Assembly: GCF_000422905.1 (NCBI RefSeq)
Contig: NZ_AUGY01000014.1
Location: forward strand, 1 to 64,000
Length of the DNA: 64,000 nucleotides
DNA from: Paenibacillus alginolyticus DSM 5050 = NBRC 15375
Lineage (GTDB): Bacteria; Bacillota; Bacilli; Paenibacillales; NBRC-103111
Reading direction: 5' to 3'
This document shows, in pieces, positions 7,858 through 16,088 of the stretch (position 1 is the first letter of the stretch; each line of letters begins with the position of its first letter). The translations under genes and the position numbers were made by a program. Under the pieces are notes generated by a model, which searched no databases, had not been told where the DNA came from, and saw nothing but the letters and a program-made list of their open reading frames with translations.

Positions 7858-10800
7858 TTGAATAAGTCGAAATGGATGTCATTAACCCTATTGCTGCCCA
7901 TGATCGTTTCCCTTTGGTCCACGACCGCGCTTGCTGCGGAAACCGTCTCTGGCTCCGCCGCCTCTGCCGCTGCTCCGAACGCCGCCGATTACATCGAAGT
8001 AGAAGCCGCTCCGGTCGACATTACCATTAATGTTGAAGGTCCTCGCAAGCAAATTAATGCGGTTGATAAGGATGTAAGCGGCATCACTGATTATGTAGCT
8101 TTATTCACATCGGAATATGCACCTCAGATTACGGTTGGCAAAACTTCCGTCGGCGTTGTCGTCGATGGAACTAACCAGGTCACTCGGGTGGTAAACCCTT
8201 CAGTGAACGGCGGAGTGCCTGTCTGGACAGGACCTACTGACTTAGACATCCCTCATAGCGGCTACATCCTAGTATCAAATGACGACAGTTGGGCGAACAA
8301 AACCTACAAGCAATATCTCGCGAAAAATTTCAAGGTCGGTGATAAAATCAAGCTGCGCAAAAATGGTGAAGTTATCCCTGTCTCTGATTTAATGACAGGT
8401 CAAGGCCTCAAAGCTCGGCTTAAGCTGAACAACGATGAATGGTTTACGGTAACAGAACCGAAAACAGTTGTCTCCGGAAAGCTGGAAAACCTTGAGCAAG
8501 GTATCCCCTATTCGATTCGTGTGAACCAATCAACGGTTGCCTTGCAAGCGAACGGCACCTTTCAGCTCGATGTTGGTCTCACGGAAGGTGTCAATTACCT
8601 TGAAGTCATTGCCGCCAAGAACGGGACGGAAAATGACCGTAAGACACTTGTCGTGTTTTATAAAAAGCAAACCGGAACCGCGAAGGAAGTCGTCCTCTGG
8701 GTTGACCAAGGAACGAATATATTCAAGCTCCAAACGCCTGAAAATGTTCACGACATGCTGACCAAGGCGAAAGACGCCGGTGTCACGGCCATAGCACTGG
8801 ATGTTAAAGGTGTAGAAGGCTTCGCCAACTACAAGAAGAACGACCTAACTGGTCGTCCGCATATCTCCCAGATGACGGCGCCGACCCGTGCGGGGGCGAA
8901 TCCGAACCTTGACATGCTGGAGGAGTTCATCAGGTACGGGCATCAGCTCGGCATCAAAATCCACGCAGCGTTCAATGTCTTTGCCGAAGGCTCACCTGCG
9001 CACAACGAGTATGGAATGCTGAATCAGCACCTAGACTGGGAAGAGCATGTATACCGTCCCGAGGACGGCGGCCAGATTCTGCGGCTGCGTGAGAGCAACT
9101 ATTTCAAAACGGGAAAATCCCTCGTCGCTTTCGTTAACCCGGCTAATGATGATGTAAGAGCCTTCGAGTTGAAAAACATGGAAGAAGTCATCAAAAACTA
9201 CGATGTTGATGGAATCGTGCTCGACCGAACCCGTTATGACAATGAAACTGCTGACTTCAGCCCGTTAACCCGCTCGAAGTTCGAGGCGTTTCTCGCCGTT
9301 CGCGGTAAACAGCTAACAAACTGGCCGGCCGACGTTTTCACTTACGTGAACAATGTACGGCAATTCGGACCGCTCATCAATGATTGGTGGGAGTTCCGCT
9401 CGCAGACGATCAAGACGTTTACGGATGAAGTCCGTTCACTCACCGATCGCTACACAGCACTGAAAGGTCATAAGGTCTACTCTTCCGCCTATGTTGGCTC
9501 CTGGTTTGAATCTTACTACCTCAACGGTGTTCACTGGGGCAGCCCGAATTTCAAATACGACAGCCGCTTGAAATTCCCTGACGACAGCCTTTATACCGAC
9601 GCTTACGCACAAACCGGTTATACGGGCAACATCGATTTTCTCATGATCGGCACGTACCAAACAACGCAAAAAGAAATCGAGCATTACATCACGTTGGGCA
9701 ACATTGTAACGAACGGTGAAGTTCCGATGTACGCTAGTATCGCGCTTGCGAACATCCAGGATCCCCCGCTGCAGCGGTCCGTGTTCCAGGTTGGCTTGTC
9801 GCAATCAAATGGTCTGATGCTCTTCGACTATTCGCAGGTTAACTGGTCGGTCGTGAAAGCGTCGCTCCAGAATGTGGAATACGTCAAAGATTATCAGGTA
9901 GGTTCAAGTGTTCCTAGCAATCCGGAATCGTTCCTAGAAGGCGATTTGTACAATGTGAGCCGTAACGAAAATAATCTCAACGTCTATACGGATTCGTTCG
10001 GTCTTACGACAGCTACCAGCACCTTTGGTGTCGAAGCAATCGTCGACAGCACCGGTAAAGTCACTAAGGTTGTTAACCAACAACAAGCGCTTAGCTGGAA
10101 CTGGACGAATATGTCACCCAATAACAGCGTCATTCCGCAGGGCGGCTTCGTGATCTCTGCTCTGGATGCCTCAGGCGTACGGACGAGACGGCAGCTGGTC
10201 GCCAAAACATACAAGGTCGGCGATGCTGTCAGATCGGCCGTGCTGCGCGGTCATCTTGACTATGCAAACACCAGCACACCGCTGAAGAATCTCGAGATCA
10301 AAGGCAATGTTGAAGTGCTTGGGCCGGGAACGGCTGATGTTCGTTTAAACGGCGTTACGGCTACGATGGCTAGCAACGGAGACTTTAGCGGCAAAGTCTC
10401 GCTGGAAGTTGGCGCCAATCCCGTAAAAATCTCTGTTTATGTTGACGGCCGCAAAACGAACGAAAAAACCGTAACCATAACGCATACGGCTCCCGTCATC
10501 ACTAGCATTGAGCTTGATGCTGCCGCCTACCGTCTAGTGGCAGGCGACAAGCATGCCACTGTCACGACAGCCGTCTACTCGGACGAAACGAAAGCCGTAG
10601 TGACTGGTGCTGTGTTCAGCTCCAACAATCCTGACGTTGCTGTCGTTGCCACAGACGGAACGGTTACCGCCCTGAAGGCTGGAACTGCGGAAATCACCGC
10701 TGTATATGAGGGGAAAACAGCCAAATCAGTCATTACTGTCGTCGAGCTGGCAAGTCTCTCCTTTGATGAGAAGAAGCACAGTCTTGTGAAAGGTGAGACC

Positions 10801-11067
10801 TTCATAGCGCCTCTCAGAGCTACTTACTCAGATGGCTCAACAACGTATATCACCCAAGGTGTGACATACATCTCTTCACAAGATAAAGTTGCATCCATTG
10901 CTGGTGATGGCACTATAACAGCCTTGAAGCCAGGTTCCACAACCATCACTGCCACATATCGTGGCAAACAATCGGAGATTAAGATCAAAGTGTTCAATAC
11001 TCATAAAGAGAAGATTGAAGATAATGAGAACGATGATGGTGTGTACGACGATGGAGAGAACGAATAG
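7858..11067 (+). CDS. Secreted GHL10/DUF187-type glycoside hydrolase-like protein with duplicated flanking modules and Big_2 domains
   Basis: 1069 residues with a signal peptide (predicted cut after TALA). A beta module (about 53-165) and an Ig-like module (about 205-270) come before a central TIM-barrel region (about 277-650) resembling GHL10/DUF187 proteins, with the strand motif DGIVLDRTRYDN and a WVDQGTNIF start. The same pair of modules recurs after the barrel (about 695-800 and 810-880); both copies of the first contain a VT-VVN strand and a K-FKVGD or K-YKVGD end. Two Big_2-type Ig domains and an acidic tail finish the protein. It has no SLH or sortase motif. It probably hydrolyses an extracellular polysaccharide and feeds the ABC transporter of the locus. 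Start is TTG at 7858 after AAAGGAT; no better start is in frame. Third gene of the FAD operon. Confidence 0.8.
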   Translation: MNKSKWMSLTLLLPMIVSLWSTTALAAETVSGSAASAAAPNAADYIEVEAAPVDITINVEGPRKQINAVDKDVSGITDYVALFTSEYAPQITVGKTSVGVVVDGTNQVTRVVNPSVNGGVPVWTGPTDLDIPHSGYILVSNDDSWANKTYKQYLAKNFKVGDKIKLRKNGEVIPVSDLMTGQGLKARLKLNNDEWFTVTEPKTVVSGKLENLEQGIPYSIRVNQSTVALQANGTFQLDVGLTEGVNYLEVIAAKNGTENDRKTLVVFYKKQTGTAKEVVLWVDQGTNIFKLQTPENVHDMLTKAKDAGVTAIALDVKGVEGFANYKKNDLTGRPHISQMTAPTRAGANPNLDMLEEFIRYGHQLGIKIHAAFNVFAEGSPAHNEYGMLNQHLDWEEHVYRPEDGGQILRLRESNYFKTGKSLVAFVNPANDDVRAFELKNMEEVIKNYDVDGIVLDRTRYDNETADFSPLTRSKFEAFLAVRGKQLTNWPADVFTYVNNVRQFGPLINDWWEFRSQTIKTFTDEVRSLTDRYTALKGHKVYSSAYVGSWFESYYLNGVHWGSPNFKYDSRLKFPDDSLYTDAYAQTGYTGNIDFLMIGTYQTTQKEIEHYITLGNIVTNGEVPMYASIALANIQDPPLQRSVFQVGLSQSNGLMLFDYSQVNWSVVKASLQNVEYVKDYQVGSSVPSNPESFLEGDLYNVSRNENNLNVYTDSFGLTTATSTFGVEAIVDSTGKVTKVVNQQQALSWNWTNMSPNNSVIPQGGFVISALDASGVRTRRQLVAKTYKVGDAVRSAVLRGHLDYANTSTPLKNLEIKGNVEVLGPGTADVRLNGVTATMASNGDFSGKVSLEVGANPVKISVYVDGRKTNEKTVTITHTAPVITSIELDAAAYRLVAGDKHATVTTAVYSDETKAVVTGAVFSSNNPDVAVVATDGTVTALKAGTAEITAVYEGKTAKSVITVVELASLSFDEKKHSLVKGETFIAPLRATYSDGSTTYITQGVTYISSQDKVASIAGDGTITALKPGSTTITATYRGKQSEIKIKVFNTHKEKIEDNENDDGVYDDGENE

Positions 11068-11140
11068 AGAGAATGACGTTGGAGATATGGGCTAAGGTTG
11101 ACAACGGGTAACGTTTGAGAACGGATAACATCACATGTTC

Positions 11141-11190
11141 AAAAAAAGCATCCGGTTCTTTCCATTTGGAAAGGTCCGGATGCTTTTTTA
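11141..11190 (+). terminator. Terminator after the GHL10-type gene
   Basis: AAAAAAAGCATCCGG (11141-11155) pairs with CCGGATGCTTTTTTA (11176-11190). The stem has flanking A and T runs, so it could work in both directions. It ends the rightward FAD operon about 75 bases after the last stop codon. Confidence 0.85.
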
Positions 11191-11402
11191 TTGGGCAGAT
11201 TATGTAAATGGACTTATTTTCGCGGAACGAGAATACCTTATTTCTTTAAAATGCGGGCATTTAGCTGTATTTTTGCAAAATAGAGGATCGTCGTTCCGCT
11301 TAACTTCGAAATCGGCCTTTTGCAGCACTTTAGCGCATCCTCGTTCCGCTTCCAGAGCCTCCAGTCAACTTGCCAATTTCAACTCAAAGCTCACATCGCC
11401 GT
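11191..11402. repeat. Non-coding spacer with three copies of a GCGGAACGA-type short repeat
   Basis: Between the convergent genes I see no coding frame worth calling. The 10-mer core CGTTCCGCTT, or its complement, occurs at about 11221 (GCGGAACGAGAAT), 11290 (TCGTTCCGCTT) and 11340 (TCGTTCCGCTT). The first is inverted relative to the other two. This looks like a small repetitive intergenic element; its role is unknown. Confidence 0.45.
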
Positions 11403-12239
11403 TTACGGCAGCTCCAACCACTGAAAAGGCGTCTTCGCCGCCTTCATTCCGAATTCTAGAATCGTCGCAATCGCAATCGTTTCTGCCTGCGGAACCGGAG
11501 GCTTACCCGTCTCGAAAAAACCGATAAGATTCTCGATAAATGCCCCAAAAAAATCCGACTCGATCTTTAGAAAATTCGATGAACCCGCTTCATAATGGAG
11601 TGCCATGCTGAATGGACACTCCCACCCGTATAAGTTTATTGTTGCTTGGCGGCCGTCCGCATACCCGATCAGCAGCGCCGGCGTGTTCGCCGTTCCTGTC
11701 CACATCACACGTTTGACATCCGTCCCCATCAACAAGATGATCGGCTCCACCTGGTGGATCGAATAGTTCTCAAATTGTCCTGGTCCTAGGCTGCAAATGG
11801 ACTCAATCCCCTGCTTTTCAAGTCCTGTATACTCTGAAGCGAACCGTAAAGCCGAAGTCGAGTACATGGGTGTCCCATGCTTTTCTGCGAATTCGAACAT
11901 CCGCAAGGCAGTTGACCGGCTAGGCGCGAACGTTTTATCAATGTAAGTAGGCTTGCCGGATCGAAGCGGTATCAGCGACAGTTCCTCATGGTACTCCGGA
12001 TGATCCGGCGACAGCACGACCATGAAGTCACTCTGTTCCACAACTGCCTCGATCGAGTCAAGAAGCTGAATCCCCTTTTTCTCACTCCAGTCCGCATTAC
12101 TGAGTTTTCCTTCGATATTTGACTTGCCATAAGCGTATGCGACCTTCATGCCGCTATTCGATGCCTTTTCAATCCAATCCGGATATTTCTCCGCGTGCCA
12201 CTCGTCCAGAAAATAATCAATAAACCCGATCTTTTTCAT
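11403..12239 (-). CDS. Gfo/Idh/MocA-like oxidoreductase with an atypical N-terminus
   Basis: 278 residues, shorter than the usual 330-380. The layout follows the family: an N-terminal Rossmann-like half, a KPTYIDKTFAPS block in the place of the EKP motif, and a substrate half with IHQVEPIILLMG where catalytic histidine and aspartate or glutamate residues normally fall. The dinucleotide glycine motif at the N-terminus is not recognisable (it begins MKKIGFIDYFLDEWHAEKY), so the cofactor may bind differently or be absent. The start at 12239 follows AGGAGTGGGG. It is last in the leftward order after the binding-protein gene, with a terminator-like hairpin in between that could lower its expression. 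Its substrate probably belongs to the same pathway as the rest of the locus. Confidence 0.7.
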   Translation of the reverse strand: MKKIGFIDYFLDEWHAEKYPDWIEKASNSGMKVAYAYGKSNIEGKLSNADWSEKKGIQLLDSIEAVVEQSDFMVVLSPDHPEYHEELSLIPLRSGKPTYIDKTFAPSRSTALRMFEFAEKHGTPMYSTSALRFASEYTGLEKQGIESICSLGPGQFENYSIHQVEPIILLMGTDVKRVMWTGTANTPALLIGYADGRQATINLYGWECPFSMALHYEAGSSNFLKIESDFFGAFIENLIGFFETGKPPVPQAETIAIATILEFGMKAAKTPFQWLELP

Positions 12240-12257
12240 CCTTATCCCCACTCCTCT

Positions 12258-12296
12258 CGAGAAATAAAACCCCCACGGCATGAACCGCAGGGGATT
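12258..12296 (-). terminator. Intercistronic terminator or attenuator hairpin
   Basis: CCCCCACGG pairs with CCGCAGGGG around CATGAA, with a one-base bulge, and read leftwards is followed by GGGTTTTATTT. It lies between the solute-binding protein gene and the last oxidoreductase gene. It may reduce read-through and so keep the binding protein in excess. Confidence 0.6.
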
Positions 12297-12312
12297 TAGC
12301 TATTAAACAAAC

Positions 12313-13845
12313 TTACTTTTTGTTCGCTGCGTACCATTCGTTGACAGCTTTCGTCATTTCTTCTCCGCCTTCTGTTTTCCACTGAGCCAGGAATTTATCA
12401 TAATTTTCGAGCTGCTCTGCCCCTGTGATGTACTTCAGGAAGGTATCTTCCATCAACTTTTGCAGCTTTAAATTGTACTTCCCTATTGCTTCAAGCGGAG
12501 GTGCAAAAGAGAGCGGGTCTATGACGATGTTGCCTTTGGCAGCTTCCTGATTTTTGTTAAAGGCATCGGTCAGGATAGGATCTTTACGAACACGCGCCTG
12601 CCAGTAGATCGGGTAGTTTTTCTCATCCACGCCTGTGAGAAACGAAGAAGCGTTGTTATACTGGTCGTTGAAAATCGGCAGAATTGGGAAGTAATTACCG
12701 TTTTCCACCTTGTGGTGAACACCTTCTTTACCAATTGTCGCTTCCTTATGAATGTCTTTGTCTAGCTTCAAATCCAGATATTTGATAATCTCTTCCTTGT
12801 TATCGGCCCATTTCGGAATACCCACGTAATAGCTGATACCGGCGGAACCCATCACTTGTACTTTGCCGTCATCGCCTATCAGGTAAGGTAGGCTCGCAAT
12901 TTTGGCGTTAGGCGTGTTTTTCAGAAGAGCATTTTGTACGGTAGGCGCGTTGAAGTAGCCGTTCGAGATGATAGCTGTTTTGCCACTCGTGAAGTTCTCG
13001 ATGACTTTGTTCGCCTGATTGAGAGACCATTCTTGGTCAATCAATTTCTCCGAATAAAGCTTCTTCATGAACTCTAAGTATTTTTTCATGTTCGGGTTTT
13101 CTACCACATTGACCAGTTTGCCGTTAACATCCTGCCAGCCGGTCGTCGCGGTCGATTGAACCAGCGTGAGGCCAAACGTCGGCATGATTTCAGTAACGAG
13201 CGGGGATTTACCGCCAGACAACGCCATAACATTCTTCTTCTCTTTGATCGTCTTCATGACGTTGTACAACTCATCGCGTGTTGTCGGTGCCTTAAGTCCG
13301 AGTTCATCCATCCAATCCTGCCGCACGATAAGCGCCGTGTTGACGATCGTACCCGAACCGGTCTGCGGAATACCGTAAATTTTACCGTTCAGCTTTGCCC
13401 CGTTCCAGGAGTTTTGAGAAATAACGTTTTTCATGTTAGTGCCATATTTGTTTACCAACTCATCAATCGGCTCCAGTGCGCCGGAAGATGAGAGCCTGGA
13501 ATACTGCGGACCACTGAGCAGCATGAAGGCATATTTCTCCTTGTTGGCCATGAGTAAGTTAAGCTTATCGTCTGGGTTCTCGACCGGCAGCATGTCGTAG
13601 GTAACTTTGTAGCCGGTTTTTTCGTTCAGGAACTTCGCTACGACTTCAGCATTGGGATCAAATCGAGCATACTGCAGCAGCGCCTTGAATTCTGGCTTCG
13701 GCTTGTTCGTATCTACAGTTGCGATTGGAGCTGTCGACGGCGATGGTGCTGTGCTACTGTTTGCCGTTTGGCTGCTTCCGCCACAAGCGGTGATGGCCGC
13801 TGCCAAAGTTGTGATGGACATCAGAGCTAAAAATTTTTTGACCAT
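12313..13845 (-). CDS. Extracellular solute-binding lipoprotein (LplA-like) of the sugar ABC transporter
   Basis: 510 residues, with a signal peptide ending in the lipobox LAAAITACGG and a Ser/Thr/Pro-rich linker behind the lipid-modified cysteine. The body is a family-1 solute-binding protein like LplA/YtcQ. The gene follows both permease genes in the same direction, the usual arrangement for lpl-type CUT1 importers. Its expected role is to capture the oligosaccharide released outside the cell. It is a paralogue of the lipoprotein at 2220-3725, so the locus has two binding proteins but one permease pair. AAGGGAGG before the ATG is a clear ribosome site. Confidence 0.92.
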   Translation of the reverse strand: MVKKFLALMSITTLAAAITACGGSSQTANSSTAPSPSTAPIATVDTNKPKPEFKALLQYARFDPNAEVVAKFLNEKTGYKVTYDMLPVENPDDKLNLLMANKEKYAFMLLSGPQYSRLSSSGALEPIDELVNKYGTNMKNVISQNSWNGAKLNGKIYGIPQTGSGTIVNTALIVRQDWMDELGLKAPTTRDELYNVMKTIKEKKNVMALSGGKSPLVTEIMPTFGLTLVQSTATTGWQDVNGKLVNVVENPNMKKYLEFMKKLYSEKLIDQEWSLNQANKVIENFTSGKTAIISNGYFNAPTVQNALLKNTPNAKIASLPYLIGDDGKVQVMGSAGISYYVGIPKWADNKEEIIKYLDLKLDKDIHKEATIGKEGVHHKVENGNYFPILPIFNDQYNNASSFLTGVDEKNYPIYWQARVRKDPILTDAFNKNQEAAKGNIVIDPLSFAPPLEAIGKYNLKLQKLMEDTFLKYITGAEQLENYDKFLAQWKTEGGEEMTKAVNEWYAANKK

Positions 13846-13957
13846 GAAAGAGCCTCCCTTTTCGAACTATGAGTATGGAGAAGTGCGTAAAACCAAAATT
13901 TCATGGAACCATCTTTGAGCCTGCCCACCACCACCCTTCAAGAATTGTTTGTGAGAA

Positions 13958-14878
13958 TCAGCCTTTTACGGAGCCGACCAGAACGCCTTTAACAAAATAT
14001 TTTTGCAGGAACGGATACACGAATAGGATCGGCAGCGTCGCCAGAATGATGGAAGCCGCTTGAATCGACTGCGGTGAAACGTTCAGCGAAGCGTCAACAT
14101 TGGTCCGCATGAATGCATCCGTTGAAGAAACGAACAATTCCTTCAAATAAAGCTGCAGAGGTTTCATCTCTACTGAGTTGATATAGATAAGCGACGTAAA
14201 GTAATCGTTCCAGAACGTAACTGCGTAAAATAATGCGATCGTAGCCAGCACTGGCATCGACAACGGCAAAATGATGCGCACAAGGATCGTCATGTTGCTA
14301 GCCCCATCCATTTTCGCCGATTCTTCAAGGCTGTCGGGCAGGCTTTCGAAATAGCTTTTGACAATGAGCATGTTGTACACATTAATCATGAATGGCAGGA
14401 ACAACACTGGCAGTTTATCAATAAGATTGAGTTTGTGCATTAGCAGGTAAGTCGGGATTAATCCACCGCTGAACAGCATTGTAAAGAGGTACATAATGAT
14501 AAAAAACTTGCGTCCCCGCAGCCTCGGCTTGGAAAGCGGATATGCGGCTAACGTTGTCATGAATAACGCGAGCAGCGAACCAACCAGCGTCACTGTTATA
14601 GAAACCATAAACGCATTCAGAAATAAGGAATTGCTCGCCACATACTTGTAAGTCCCTATTTGAAAATCGATCGGGTACAAGGTAACCATCCCTGAAACGA
14701 CCGCCGACTCACTGCTAAGCGATTTGGCGATAAGGTTGATGAACGGAAAGATGGTGGAAAGTCCCAGCAGGATAAAGAAAATATGATTGACGACCGTGAA
14801 GATTTTCTCGCCGAGGGATGTTTGGATGGCTCCTGACCTTCTTGCGGCAGGTGATTGTAAGGTGCTTTTTGTATGCAT
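13958..14878 (-). CDS. Sugar ABC transporter permease (LplC/YtcP-like)
   Basis: 306 residues with six predicted membrane segments. The EAA-type loop EESAKMDGASNMTILVRI, which contacts the ATPase, is present. This is one half of a CUT1 carbohydrate channel; the other half is encoded just upstream. No ATPase gene is in the locus. In Bacillus such transporters borrow the multitask ATPase MsmX (established), and the same is likely here. AGGAGGATCAGCT before the ATG is a strong ribosome site. The 112 bases to the next gene hold no obvious feature. Confidence 0.92.
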   Translation of the reverse strand: MHTKSTLQSPAARRSGAIQTSLGEKIFTVVNHIFFILLGLSTIFPFINLIAKSLSSESAVVSGMVTLYPIDFQIGTYKYVASNSLFLNAFMVSITVTLVGSLLALFMTTLAAYPLSKPRLRGRKFFIIMYLFTMLFSGGLIPTYLLMHKLNLIDKLPVLFLPFMINVYNMLIVKSYFESLPDSLEESAKMDGASNMTILVRIILPLSMPVLATIALFYAVTFWNDYFTSLIYINSVEMKPLQLYLKELFVSSTDAFMRTNVDASLNVSPQSIQAASIILATLPILFVYPFLQKYFVKGVLVGSVKG

Positions 14879-14944
14879 AGCTGATCCTCCTAAAAGTTTT
14901 GCTTTAGCAAAACTAACATCGTAAGCATAAGCTTTATTCCCCGT

Positions 14945-15916
14945 TTACCAGATACCTCGTCCGAAAAACTTTCGGGCCAAGCCGTTACCCGATAAGATCA
15001 AAATAAATGCGACCACCGATTCGAATACGCCTACGGCGGTTGAGAAGCTGTAATCCTGTTCACCGAGTCCTATGCGATACACATAGGTGCCAATTACGTC
15101 TGCGACGTTGTATACGCTTGGATTGTACATAACGAGAATTTGTTCAGTTCCCGCCTCCAATACATAACCAAGACGAAGGATAAACATAAGCAGGATAATA
15201 GGAACCAGACCAGGAAGCGTGATATGTACAATTTGCTTCCATTTATTGGCGCCATCGATTTTGGCCGCTTCATACAACCCGGGATCGATACCGGCCAAAG
15301 CCGCCAAGTAAATGATCGTGTTCCAGCCAGTCTCCTTCCAGCCTGCCGTGCCGATGAGAACCGAACGGAATATTTGGCTGTCCAGGAAGAACCGAATCGG
15401 TTCACCACCCATGGCGACGATTATTTTGTTGACGATACCGCCGTTCGTGGAAAGCAGATCGATGAACAAGCCGCTGACGATTACCCAAGATAGGAAATGA
15501 GGTAGATAAACGACGGTTTGTACGCTTTTTTTGAACGCCATGTTCTTCAATTCGTTAAGCAAAATGGCGACCACAATCGGAAGCGGAAAAAGAAATACGA
15601 TTTTATACACTGAAATAATCAAAGTGTTCTGGAACACCTGCAAAAAACTGGCGGACGAAATCAATTTATCGAAATGCTTCCACCCGACCCATGGACTTGC
15701 CGCCATACCGTCGAAAATATTGAAATCCTTGAAAGCAATGATAATCCCGTACATCGGCGTGTACTTAAACAACAGCAGAAATGCGATGCCGGGAATGAGT
15801 GCGAGATACAAATCCCAATCTTTCCTAATATCGATCCACAATTGTTGGTTATAGCTCTTTTTACCATTCTTTTTTGTAGATATGACAGATTCTGTCGTAG
15901 TGATCGTTTCTTGCAA
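14945..15916 (-). CDS. Sugar ABC transporter permease (LplB/YteP-like)
   Basis: 323 residues with six predicted membrane segments and the EAA loop EAAKIDGANKWKQIVHITLP. It begins with a polar, cytoplasmic N-terminus. It pairs with the downstream permease to form the CUT1 channel. The start is TTG at 15916, well placed after AGGAGGAGACACC. It is the first gene of the transporter operon, behind the promoter at 15953-16015 that shares its motif with the FAD operon promoter. Confidence 0.92.
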   Translation of the reverse strand: MQETITTTESVISTKKNGKKSYNQQLWIDIRKDWDLYLALIPGIAFLLLFKYTPMYGIIIAFKDFNIFDGMAASPWVGWKHFDKLISSASFLQVFQNTLIISVYKIVFLFPLPIVVAILLNELKNMAFKKSVQTVVYLPHFLSWVIVSGLFIDLLSTNGGIVNKIIVAMGGEPIRFFLDSQIFRSVLIGTAGWKETGWNTIIYLAALAGIDPGLYEAAKIDGANKWKQIVHITLPGLVPIILLMFILRLGYVLEAGTEQILVMYNPSVYNVADVIGTYVYRIGLGEQDYSFSTAVGVFESVVAFILILSGNGLARKFFGRGIW

Positions 15917-15952
15917 GGTGTCTCCTCCTTCTTACCTGTCTTTCTTAGATTT

Positions 15953-16015
15953 AGTTTATCACCCGCCGTTTTTTTACGAATTAGAGGAATATTACTTGTT
16001 TTGGTACTTTCATAA
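15953..16015 (-). promoter_or_regulatory. Promoter of the transporter operon with shared upstream motif
   Basis: Read leftwards, GAAAGTACCAAAACAAGTAA and TATTCCTCT are followed by a -10-like TAAACT at 15958-15953. TACC begins at 16006, so the distance to the -10 box is 48 bases, identical to the FAD operon promoter. The predicted 5' leader to the TTG start is about 30 bases. No good -35 box is visible. I infer an activator site for the YesN-type regulator. Confidence 0.6.
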
Positions 16016-16029
16016 CTTCTCACGACTGG

Positions 16030-16064
16030 CATAAAAAAACCTTCCCAGATAAACTGAGAAGGCT
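16030..16064 (-). terminator. Terminator after the YesN-type regulator gene
   Basis: CCTTCTCAG and CTGGGAAGG pair around TTTAT and are followed, read leftwards, by seven T. It separates the regulator gene from the transporter operon, which then starts from its own promoter. Confidence 0.85.
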
Positions 16065-16088
16065 GTTAAAAAAACGGCTTATAGGAAT

